A stretch of DNA of 64,000 nucleotides from Mycolicibacterium novocastrense (lineage in GTDB: Bacteria > Actinomycetota > Actinomycetes > Mycobacteriales > Mycobacteriaceae). Position 1 is the first letter of the stretch; every line of letters starts with the position of its first letter. Of this stretch, positions 55,181 to 64,000 are shown piece by piece. Location: positions 248,001 to 312,000 of the forward strand of contig NZ_BCTA01000036.1 in assembly GCF_001570485.1 (NCBI RefSeq). Reading direction: 5' to 3'. The notes under the pieces are model-generated. The model was given only the letters and a program-made list of their open reading frames with translations. It was not told the origin of the DNA and ran no database searches. A program made the translations under genes and the position numbers.

Positions 55181-57301
55181 ATGGCCGAGAACCGCCGTAC
55201 CTGCGCCTCCTGCGGGACGGCGAACGAGGAGGATGCGCGCTTCTGCGAGGGCTGCGGCGGATCACTCGCGCAGGTGTGCGCGACGTGCGGCCTGGAAGCG
55301 AGAGCGACCGCTCGGTTCTGCCGCGGCTGCGGTGCTCCACTTGACGAACTGGCCACCCCCACAACGGAACCGCCCATCGCGGGTCCGGTCCGCAAAACGG
55401 TAACCGTGTTGTTCGCCGATCTGGCCGGCTCGACCACCTTCGAGGAACGGGTCGACGCCGAAACAACCCGCGAGGTGATGGGCCGCTACCACCAACTGCT
55501 GCGGTCGACCGCGCAGCGACACCGCGCGGGTGTCACCAAGTACATCGGCGACGGCTTCATGGCCGTCTGGGGTGTTCCCGAAATAGGTCCCGAGGATGCG
55601 CTGCGCGCCGTCGACGCCGCGGTCGAGCTGCAGGACCGGTTCGTCGACCTGGCCGCCCAGGTCGCCGAGACGCACCGCACCGAGCTGGCGCTGCGGGTCG
55701 CCGTGAACACCGGCGAGGTCGTCGTCGGTGCGGGTGACGCCGACCTGGTGGGCGACGCTTTGAATGTCGGTGCTCGCCTGGAGACCGAGTGTCCGCGCGG
55801 CCGCGTGGTGGTCGGCGAGGAGACCTGGCGGGCGACGCGCGGGCGATACGGCTATGAATCGCTCGGGCAGGTACAGGTGAAGGGCCGTCACGCACCGGTC
55901 GCGGTGTACCAGTGGCTCGGAGGGCATTCGGATGTTGCGGACGCCGCACCGTTTGTCGGTCGGTCGCAAGAAGTGCGGCGGCTTCAGGCCGTCCTCGACA
56001 ACGCGATCGCGGCGCGCGCGGCGCGGCTCGTGACCGTCATCGGCGACCCCGGTGTCGGCAAGAGCCGTTTGGCCACCGAATTCCTTGGTGCCCAGACTGA
56101 TGCGCGTGTTGTTCAAGCTCGGTGCGCCGTCGAGGGGTCGGTTGCGCTGGCGCCGATTGTCGAGATATTGCGGGCCCGCGATCTGGAATCCGACATCCCG
56201 GCAGGAACCTCGGAGCGAGATCGTCTGCTGCGCGACCTCAACGGCCTCGCGACCGGCGTACCGGGCTCGGTCGAAGAGAACTTCTGGGCGCTGCGCAGGT
56301 TCGTCGAGGTGCTGGCGTTCAGGGGCCCAGTTGTGTTCGCACTCGACGACATTCAATGGGCCGACAGCCTGCTGCTGGATTTCATCGAGCATGTGGTCGA
56401 GTGGATCAAAGACGTGCCGGTGCTCGTGTTGGCGTTGGCCCGGCCCGAGCTGCGCGAGATCCGGCCCGACCTCGTCGCCGCCAGCCGCTGGGTCGCCGAC
56501 ACCATCCACCTCGACGGCCTCGATGCCGGGGCGACGGCCGAGCTCGCCGCCAAGGTGTTGGGCGCCACCGAGCTGCCGCCCGAGCTGCTGCATCGCCTCC
56601 CCGCGTCCACGGGAGGCAATCCCCTGTTCGTCCGCGAATTCGTCGGGATGCTCGCGCACGACGGCGTTCTCGTCGAGCACACGAACGGCTGGCGACTGAC
56701 CATCGACGTCGAGGCCATCACCATTCCACCGACGATTCATGCCCTGCTCGCGTCGCGACTGGAACGGCTGGACACCGGTGACCGACGCATACTCGAGATC
56801 GCCTCGGTGATCGGCAGCGACTTCTCCGTTAGCACGGTTCGGGCGCTCGCCGGCGGTCACGCGGACTCGATCAAGCTGTCGCTCAATCGACTTCGGCGTC
56901 TCGAACTCGCTCAACCCACGGGTACGTACGTCGGCGACGAGGCCGTCTGGCGCTTCCATCACGTGCTGATCCGCGACGTCGCATACCGGCGGCTATTGAA
57001 GTCCGAGCGCGCAGAACTGCACGAGCGCCTTGCCGACTGGGTTGAATCGGGCGGCGCCAGTGTGGCGTTCGAGGCTGACGAGATGATCGCCCGCCATCTG
57101 GAGGCCGCACACACCTATCGACGTGAACTGGGCACGCTCGACGAGCACACGAGCGATCTCGCGCTGCGCGCCGCTCACCACTACTCGGCATCCGCGCGAC
57201 GCGCACTGGACCGCGACGAGTTGGTCTCCGCCGGCGCCCAGGCCGCACGAGGGGCGGCGCTCGCCGGCGCGCCGAGTCCGTACACGCCGAGCTTCTGTTG
57301 A
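55181..57301 (+). CDS. Class III adenylyl/guanylyl cyclase with AAA ATPase domain, enzyme half of a giant protein
   Basis: 706 residues as read. Two zinc ribbons (CASCGTANEEDARFCEGCGG, CATCGLEARATARFCRGCG; residues about 8-52) precede the cyclase domain (about 70-245): metal Asp in VLFADLAGSTTF and YIGDGFMAVWG, the purine-specifying Lys before that and Asp in DLVGDALN, and transition-state Asn/Arg in LNVGARLE. All are present, so it should be active; the Lys/Asp pair favours ATP. An ATPase domain follows with Walker A VIGDPGVGKSRLATEF and Walker B VVFALDDIQWADS. After GAALAGA the frame is lost and ends at a TGA at 57299. The protein continues in another frame (next entry). Confidence 0.9.
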   Translation: MAENRRTCASCGTANEEDARFCEGCGGSLAQVCATCGLEARATARFCRGCGAPLDELATPTTEPPIAGPVRKTVTVLFADLAGSTTFEERVDAETTREVMGRYHQLLRSTAQRHRAGVTKYIGDGFMAVWGVPEIGPEDALRAVDAAVELQDRFVDLAAQVAETHRTELALRVAVNTGEVVVGAGDADLVGDALNVGARLETECPRGRVVVGEETWRATRGRYGYESLGQVQVKGRHAPVAVYQWLGGHSDVADAAPFVGRSQEVRRLQAVLDNAIAARAARLVTVIGDPGVGKSRLATEFLGAQTDARVVQARCAVEGSVALAPIVEILRARDLESDIPAGTSERDRLLRDLNGLATGVPGSVEENFWALRRFVEVLAFRGPVVFALDDIQWADSLLLDFIEHVVEWIKDVPVLVLALARPELREIRPDLVAASRWVADTIHLDGLDAGATAELAAKVLGATELPPELLHRLPASTGGNPLFVREFVGMLAHDGVLVEHTNGWRLTIDVEAITIPPTIHALLASRLERLDTGDRRILEIASVIGSDFSVSTVRALAGGHADSIKLSLNRLRRLELAQPTGTYVGDEAVWRFHHVLIRDVAYRRLLKSERAELHERLADWVESGGASVAFEADEMIARHLEAAHTYRRELGTLDEHTSDLALRAAHHYSASARRALDRDELVSAGAQAARGAALAGAPSPYTPSFC

Positions 57302-60300
57302 CGGGGTGCGAGGCACTTCTGTCCGCAGGCGACGTCACCGCCGCCGCCGCCCTCGTCGAGGATCTCGAGCGCATCGCCGGAGACGCGTTGGCCCCATGGG
57401 CGACGTGCTATCGATGCCAGTTCGGCGTGTACACCGCCCCGAACCGGTTGTTGGAATACGACGCGCTTCTCCAGGGCGCCATCGACGAGTTCACCCGTCG
57501 CGCGGACCGCGCGGGACTCGCCAAGGCGCACCGCGTCCGAGCGAGCGCGCGGCTGCGTCTCGGACGGGTTGGCGACGGCGAAGTCGACCTGTTCGAGGCG
57601 CTGATCGCGGCTCGGCAGAGTAGAGACCACCGACAGATCACCGCCGCGTTGAGTGCGGCGCCGGGTGCCGCGCTGTGGGGGCCGAGCCCGGTACCCAAGG
57701 CCGGCGGCCGGTGCCTCGACGTGGTTCGGATGCAACGGATGACGACGGCCGCGCCGTCTCTCGAGGCGACGTCGTTGCGCCATCTGGCGGTGCTGGAACT
57801 CCTGCGCGGTCGACCGGACAAGGCGCGCAAGATGCTCGGCGAGGCGCGCCAGATCGTGGCCGACCTGGGCCTGCGGCACGGGCTCATGGAAACGGAGTTG
57901 TTCGCTGGGATCATCGAGTCGATGAGCGGCGACCCTCTCGCTGCCGAACCGCACTTCCGGACGGCTCTGGAAGGACTCGACGCGTTGGGTGCTGGTGCCG
58001 ACGCAGGTCTGGCCGCTGCCCTGTTGGCGAGATCAGTTCTCGCGCAGGGGCATATCGACGAAGCCGACCGTTATGCGGCCGAAAGTGAGCGCCTCGCCGG
58101 TCACAACCTGAAGACGGCGATCGCGTGGCGCGCTGTGCGGGCCGAGATCCTCGCGATGCAAGGACGCCACGATGAGGCGACTGCAATGGCCCGGGATGCG
58201 GTGGCGGTCGCCAGTGGGACCGACATCGTGCTCGACCATGCCGAGGCCTGCCTGGCACTGAGCCGCGTGCTAGATGCAGCAGGAGATATCAAGGGGGCCA
58301 GGTCAGCCCGCGAGGATGCCCGCGTGCTCTACGCGGCGAAGGAGGCGTCGATCTCGGTCGGCCTCGTTGACGAACCCGTTGTCGCGAAACCGGAGGAGTC
58401 CGCCCGGGCAGCCCTCGGCCGTGTCGGGGAAAGTGCGCCCTCGACGGCCAGCCGGCTCACGGCCGACAACGACTCCTGCCGACTGCTGCCCATGTTCATC
58501 CAGGCGACCAACGAACATGACTTCGACCGCGCCCTCGCTTGGTTCTCGGAAGACTTCGTGTACGACGACCGGCGGCGACTGAGCGGCGACCCTGTTGTCG
58601 GGTTGGACGCCATGCGGACTGCGCTAGAGCGAGTCTCCCAGCAGTACGCGCAGTTCGAGTTCCGCGTTCTCGCGGTCCGGGGCCGTCATTTGCATCTGCT
58701 TTGGAGCCGCTGGGCCGATGACGACGGGAATGTGGCAACCACGCTGTACGTGAATGAAACCGGTGACGACGGGCGCATCCTGTATCACATCCGCTTCGAC
58801 GAGGATGACTTCGAAGGCGCATATCTCGAGCTCGAGCGGCGATTTTACGCTGGGGACGGTTCGGCCCACGCTGAAGCTGCAGCCGTAGCAACGGAAGTCG
58901 TCACCGCGCTGAACCGGAAGGATTACGACCGAACCTTCGGCGAACTCCTTGTTCCGACCTTCCGGCTCGAGAATCGTTCCCACGCCGCACACCCCGAGCT
59001 TTCAGCCATGGAATTTCGCGGAACCTTGGAGGAACTCGACGCGATCGTCGCCTGGTCCCGCATCTGGATCTCCGCCGTCGAGTGGCTGACACCGAACTGG
59101 TTGGCTTTCCGCTTCGCGCGAGAAGCTGAGGGAGCGGACGGTGAGAACTACGAGTGGGTCAGCCTTCAGGTAGCCGAGATCCGGGACGGTCGATTGGTTT
59201 CGATATGTCAGTTTGAAACCGACGATGAGGCAGTTGCGTTCGCTTACGCCCAGGAGCGAGTGCGGGCAGCCACCAGTCGACTCGCGGTTCAAAACCAGGC
59301 ATGCCGGTTGTTGCCGCGATTCGTCGAAGCCCTGAGGTCGCACGATGTCGACGGCGTCGTCGCAGCCTACGCGGATGACTACGTTTACGACGATCGACGA
59401 CGACTCAACGGTGCGCCGATTGTCGGACGCGACGCAATGCGGGCCGCCGTCACACGAATCTGCGATCAGTACGGACAATTCGACGTTCCGGTGTTGGCCG
59501 CTCGCGGCAATCGCCTCTTCATGGCCGAGAGTCGTTGGACCGATGGGTCCGGAAACGCGACGGAGTATCTGCATGTCGCCGAGGTGAACGACGCCGGTCA
59601 GATCGTCTACGACGGCCGCTTCGACGTGGACGACTTCACGAGCGCGTATCGAGAGCTTGAACGTCGCTACTACACAGGAGAAGGCGCAGCTTACGCGGAA
59701 GCGGGGGCAGTAACGACGGAGTGGATCACCGCACTCAATCATCGCGACTACGACCGACTGATCGATGAGCTGACTTCTCCCTCCTATCGCCTCGAGAACC
59801 GGTCGAGCTCTGTCTTCGGCCATCGCACCGCAACGGATGTCAGAAGCTCGTTTGAAGACTTCGACGCCGCGGTGGTTTCAGCCCGGTCTTGGGAGGCGGC
59901 CGTGCGCTGGTTGTCACCGAGAGTGGCCATCTTCCGTTTCGAACGCCAAGCGGTTGGTCGCGACGGTGAACCGTATACGTGGACATGGCTCGATGTCTGC
60001 GAGATTCGCGACGGCCGGGTTGCCTCCGCGTGTCGCTTTGACCTCGATGCCGAGGACGCAGCGTTCGCATACGCCGAGGAGCGAATTCGGGCCAGCAGTA
60101 GCCGACTCGCAGTCGCGAACCGAGCCAGTGACGTCGCTAATGCTTCGTGGCGGGGAATGCATGCCCACGACGTCGACGCCGCGGTGGCGCACCTCTCCGA
60201 TCAGGTCGTCGTGGAAGATCGGCGACAGTTGAGCGGTGACCCATTGGAGGGAATCGCGCAGCTGCACGAGGGTATGGGGCGTGTGCTCGAGCAATACCAT

Positions 60301-63300
60301 CACAGCGAACTGACCACGTTGGCGGTGCGAGGCGAACGGTTGGATCTGCGCCGGATACGCATGTGGGATGACAGCGGCAACGAATCCACGACGCTCAACG
60401 TGCTCGAGATCGACGACACCGGTCGGATCGCGCATTTCATCCGCTTCGACGAGCACGACTTTGAGAGCGCACTGGGTGAACTCGAGCGAAGGTACTACGC
60501 AGGAGAGGGCGCAGCGTTCGCCGAGGGCGAATCGGTATCGGTAGCAATATTCGCCGCCCTCAACCGTGGGGAGTATGACCGAGTGTTCAGCGACCTCGCC
60601 GCGCCACAGATGCGTATCGAGAACCGTTCACGCTCAGCGTTTCCTGATCGTTCAGCCAGCGACCTGCGGTCCAGCTGGGGTTACTTGGACGCGATGGTCT
60701 CGTCGTCGCGAATATGGCCTTCGGCGGTCTGCTGGGTCTCACCGCACTGGAGCGTCAGCCGTATCGAACGCGAGGCGATCGGACACGACGGCGAGACGTA
60801 CGCGTGGGCTTTCCTCCTGGCCGGCGAAATCAGGAACGACCGGATCACGGCGCTGTGCCAATTCGACATCGAGGATGAAGAGGCCGCGTTCGCGTACGCC
60901 GAAGAGCGGGCGCGCGCCGCGAGCAGCCGACTGGCAGTCACTAATAGAGCCGCTGATGTCGTTGAAGCCGGCTGGCAAGCATTGCGGAGTCACGATGTCG
61001 AGGGCCTTGTGGCCACCTACGCCGATGCCTTCGTCTACGTCGATCGACGGCGTTTGAGCGGCGGCCCGGTCGCCGGACATGACGCGATACGCGCAGCGAT
61101 CCGCCGGGTTCTCAATCAATACAGCCGGTTCGACGTCCGCGTGCTCGCGGTGCGGGGAGACAGGTTGGCGATGAGCCGCAGCCAATGGTCGGACGAGGCG
61201 GGTAATGAGACGACACAGCTTCATGTTTCGGAAATCGGTGACGATAACTTGTGCGTCTACGACTGCCGCTTCGACGGCGACGACTTCGAAGGCGCCTATC
61301 GAGAGCTGGAACAGCGCTTCAAAGTCGGTGAAGGCGCTGCCTACGCCGAGGGAATCACCGTCCTCACCGAGTATGCCTGCGCCGAGAACCGGGGCGACTT
61401 CGACCGAGTCTTCGGCGAACTCGCCAGCGCCGACGTGCGAATCGAAAACCGTTCACGGTCGGTCCTACCGGATCGGTCTGCGGCCGAATTCCGGGCCAGC
61501 CGCGAAGAGCTCCAGGCGATGGTCGAGTCCGTACAGTCCTGGCACTCGGCGATGCGCTGGCTGTCATCGAGTGTCGTCGTCGGCCGCTTGGAACGTGAAG
61601 CAGTCGGTCGTGACGGCGAAATGTACGTTTGGAGTTTCATCACTGTCGCCGGTGTTGATGATCAGCGCCTCGCGTGGACGTGCATTTTCGACCTCGATGA
61701 CGAAGACGCCGCCTTTGCCTACGCCGAAGAGCGGGTCCGGGCGGCCACGAGTCGGCTGGCGCTGACAAATCACGCCTGCGAGGTGGGCCGTCGAGTCCTC
61801 CATGCGAGCGAGAGCGGGGATGTCGATACCGCCGTCGCCAATTTCTCCGAGCACTTTGTCTACGTCGATCACCGGCGGTTCAGCGGTGAGCCCGTGACAG
61901 ACCCTGTCGGGCTCAGGACCGCCCTGCAACGAATGTTCGTACACTACAACCACTTCGGCGCTCGTGTGCTGGCTGTCCGCGGGGAACGGCTTCAGTTGGC
62001 ACATACCCGGTGGTTTGACGACGCCGGAAACGAGACCTCTCGTCTCGTCGTCATCGAACTCGACACCGACGGACGGATCGCGCTGCAGGCCAGTTATGAC
62101 GAAGATGATTTCGTCACGGCGTACCGCAAGCTGGAGACCCGCTACTTTGCAGGCGAGGGCGCCGCGTTCGCCGAGGCGGGCGCCGTAACCATCGAGTACG
62201 CGACGGCCCTCAACAACCGCGATCTGGACCGCCTCTTCGACGATCTCAGTGTTGACGATCTGCACGTCCAGAACCACTCACGATCGATCTTCCCTGATCG
62301 CTCGGGCGCGGAGCTACGTGCCACCGTCGAAGATCTCGATGCATTGGTTGCGTCGGTGCGGCAATGGCATTCGGCAACGCATTGGCTCTCATCGAATGTA
62401 TGCGTCGGGCGTCACGAGCGCGAGGCGATCGGACACGACGGTGAGCGCTACTCGTGGACGCGTTTGATGGTCTTCGAAGTCCGCGACGGGCGAATGGCGT
62501 CGATGTGCATTTTCGAACCCGACGACGAGGACGCTGCATTCGCCTACGCCGAAGAGCTAGTGCGAACACCCAACAGCAGGCTCACAGTGAGCAATCTGGC
62601 GACCCGAACCGTCGAAAACCTCTGGCGGCTAATGCGAGTGCGCGATACCGATGCCGCTGCCGAGCTCGCCGCCGATTCATTCGCTTACGGCGATCATCGC
62701 CGCCTATACGGCAACCCGGTCGGAGATACGCGCACAGCACTCGCACGCATCCTCGAGGACTACACGTTTTTCGAGATACGCACGCTCGCGGTACGCGGCG
62801 AGCGACTCCACCTTGGCTGGACCCGGTGGTCGAAGGACGACGGTTTCGAGGTTCGCTACCTGACCGTTCACCAGGTCGATGACGCCGGACGGATTCTGTA
62901 TCACGGTCGCTTCGACGAGGACGACTTCGCGGGCGCCTACCGCGAACTCGAGCGGCGGTACTACTCAGGAGAAGGAGCAGCCTACGCCCAGGATGGCGCA
63001 GTGGGCACCGATTACGTCGTTGCCATGAATACAGGCGATTTCGACCGGCTGTTTGGAGAGCTGACAGCGCCGGACATGCGCCTCGAGAACCGCTCTGCCT
63101 CAGCATTTCCGGATCGCTCAGTCGCCGAATTTCGCTCGAGTATTGAGCAGTTGCGCAGTATGGTCGCTTCCGCCCGAACCTGGAACTCGGTAACGAGGCA
63201 CGTGACGTCGAACTGGACCGTTTCGCGTCAAGAGAGAGAAGCGGTAGGCGACGACGGCGAAGTGTATGCGTGGACGAGGTTGATGGTCTGCGAGATCCGT

Positions 63301-64000
63301 AACGGCCGCATGCGGGTGGCGTGCGAGTTCGATGTCAACGACGAGGACGCGGCATTCGCCTACGCGGAGGAGAAGGTGCGCGCCGCCGCGAGTCGGCTTG
63401 CGGTCGAGAACCTTGCCAGCCGAACGCGCTACGCGTTGGGAGAGGCATTGCGCGCGGGCGACGCCGAGTGCGCCGCACGTCTATTCACTGAGGACTACAT
63501 CTACGACGATCAATGGGCGATCGGCGGCGATCCGCCCGCCAGCGTCCGCGCAGCATGCGAGGCAATCCTTGATCAATACACGAACTTTGAGGGTAAGACC
63601 TTGGCGGTGCGCGGTGACGCACTGCAGCTTTCCCATACTCGTTGGTCCAACGATGCCGGCTACGAAACGCGCTATCTGCATGTGCTCGAAGTCGGCGACG
63701 ACGGGCGCATCTGTTACTACGGCCGCTTTGACGAGGACGATTTCGAGGGCGCCTATCTGGAGCTCACCCGCCGCTATTGCGGTGACGAAGGCGCAGCTGT
63801 CGCCCAGTCAGTGACACTCGCCGCCGAGTGGGTAGTTGCGCTGAATTCCGGTGATTTCGACCGAGCGTTCGGAGAACTCACGTCCCGCGACTTCCGGATC
63901 GAAAACCGTTCCAGCACAGCATTCCCGGACCGCTCAGCGGCCGAACTCCGAGCGAGCCTCGAGGACTTGAGGTCGATGATGACTTCGATTCGTCAGTGGA
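57271..64000 (+). CDS. C-terminal part of the giant cyclase: helical repeats and tandem NTF2-like array (runs off window)
   Basis: Open without a stop from 57127 to the window end; homology-like continuity with the cyclase begins at AESVHAELLLTGCEALLSAG (57271). About 390 residues of TPR-like helices follow (for example LAVLELLRGRPDKARKMLGE and ALLARSVLAQGHIDEADRYA), then, from 58450, a tandem array of 275-residue NTF2-like double domains to the end of the window. A single missing base in GGCGCGCCGAG (57266-57276) accounts for the break from the upstream frame. If it is translated alone, GTG 57427 or ATG 57730 are possible starts. Joined, the protein would already exceed 2900 residues here, against about 1100 for ordinary zinc-ribbon/cyclase/ATPase proteins. 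Confidence 0.82.
58450..64000 (+). repeat. Tandem array of seven 825-bp units, each two NTF2-like domains
   Basis: Units start at 58450, 59275, 60100, 60925, 61750, 62575 and 63391 (an S-R-L codon triplet each time). The spacing is exactly 825 bp five times, then 816 bp (three codons lost near 62718). Half A (about 134 residues) has Y-x-D-x-R-R ... L-A-V-R-G-x-x-L ... R-W and ends F-D-x-D-D-F-x-x-A-Y. Half B (about 141 residues) begins G-E-G-A-A-x-A-E, then A-L-N-x-x-D-x-D-R, x-E-N-R-S, G-x-D-G-E-x-Y-x-W and D-E-D-A-A-F-A-Y-A-E-E. The seventh unit is incomplete at the window edge. Confidence 0.9.

Noticed and set aside
57240..57301. Programmed -1 frameshifting to join the two halves of the cyclase
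   Set aside because: No X-XXY-YYZ slippery heptamer in the right phase and no obvious downstream pseudoknot; a single-base deletion explains the join more simply.
58450..64000. CRISPR-like or non-coding repeat array
   Set aside because: The 825-bp units are protein-coding, in one open frame, and diverged at the nucleotide level; they are domain repeats.

Overview
The window is high-GC actinobacterial DNA from a mycobacterium. Gene order matches the Mycobacterium tuberculosis blocks secF-secD-yajC / fadD9 / ruvBAC / yebC / pdxT-tesB-pdxS / pimA-patA-pgsA1-HIT-thrS and, further right, clpC2 / GNAT / zapE / Rv2671 / Rv2672 / aftC. The extra catabolic genes and the accessory blocks suggest an environmental, probably rapidly growing species. 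The species itself cannot be read from the sequence.

1-12.6 kb: the end of the SecDF-YajC translocon operon, then an aldehyde dehydrogenase, a 102-residue cytochrome P450-derived mini-protein, a carboxylic acid reductase (FadD9 type) behind a perfect palindrome, two small membrane proteins and the overlapping ruvC-ruvA-ruvB operon. 12.7-20.1 kb: an MscS channel flanked by two paralogous small membrane proteins, an NTF2-like protein, yebC, an acyl-CoA dehydrogenase with an operator almost touching its start codon, and the vitamin B6 genes pdxS and pdxT with tesB between them. 20.5-30.2 kb: a secreted C39-like peptidase, then a seven-gene leftward operon (thrS, HIT, pgsA1, patA, pimA, a membrane protein, a NUDIX protein) joined throughout by 4-bp overlaps, which makes phosphatidylinositol phosphate and starts PIM synthesis; then thioesterase, aldo/keto reductase and DUF1990 genes. 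30.3-35.3 kb: a GAF-ANTAR regulator, an L,D-transpeptidase, a holin-X/DUF3618 pair, and four tRNAs (Val-CAC, Gly-GCC, Cys-GCA, Val-GAC).

35.3-44.2 kb is an accessory island at the 3' end of the tRNA-Val(GAC) gene. As I recall, this is the locus occupied by prophage phiRv2 in M. tuberculosis. It holds hypotheticals, small secreted proteins and lipoproteins, a decayed phage-type HNH endonuclease, a convergent overlapping TcmP / Gp37-Gp68 three-Cys-motif pair, and an Rmf/CrpP-like protein. I see no integrase and no second attachment site.

44.3-54 kb returns to the mycobacterial core: a truncated AraC-type regulator, an SRPBCC gene with a one-base frameshift, clpC2 preceded by two inverted-repeat operators, a sigma factor coupled to an alkyltransferase, zapE, a RibD-type reductase, a Ser-less Rv2672-like hydrolase and aftC. 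From 54.1 kb to the end a small-molecule kinase gene is followed 2 bp later by the most striking object in the window: a class III adenylyl cyclase / AAA ATPase / helical-repeat protein whose C-terminus runs into a tandem array of 275-residue units. Each unit is a pair of NTF2-like domains. Seven units begin in the window and the last is cut by the window end. A single-base frameshift near 57,270 currently separates the enzyme half from the array.
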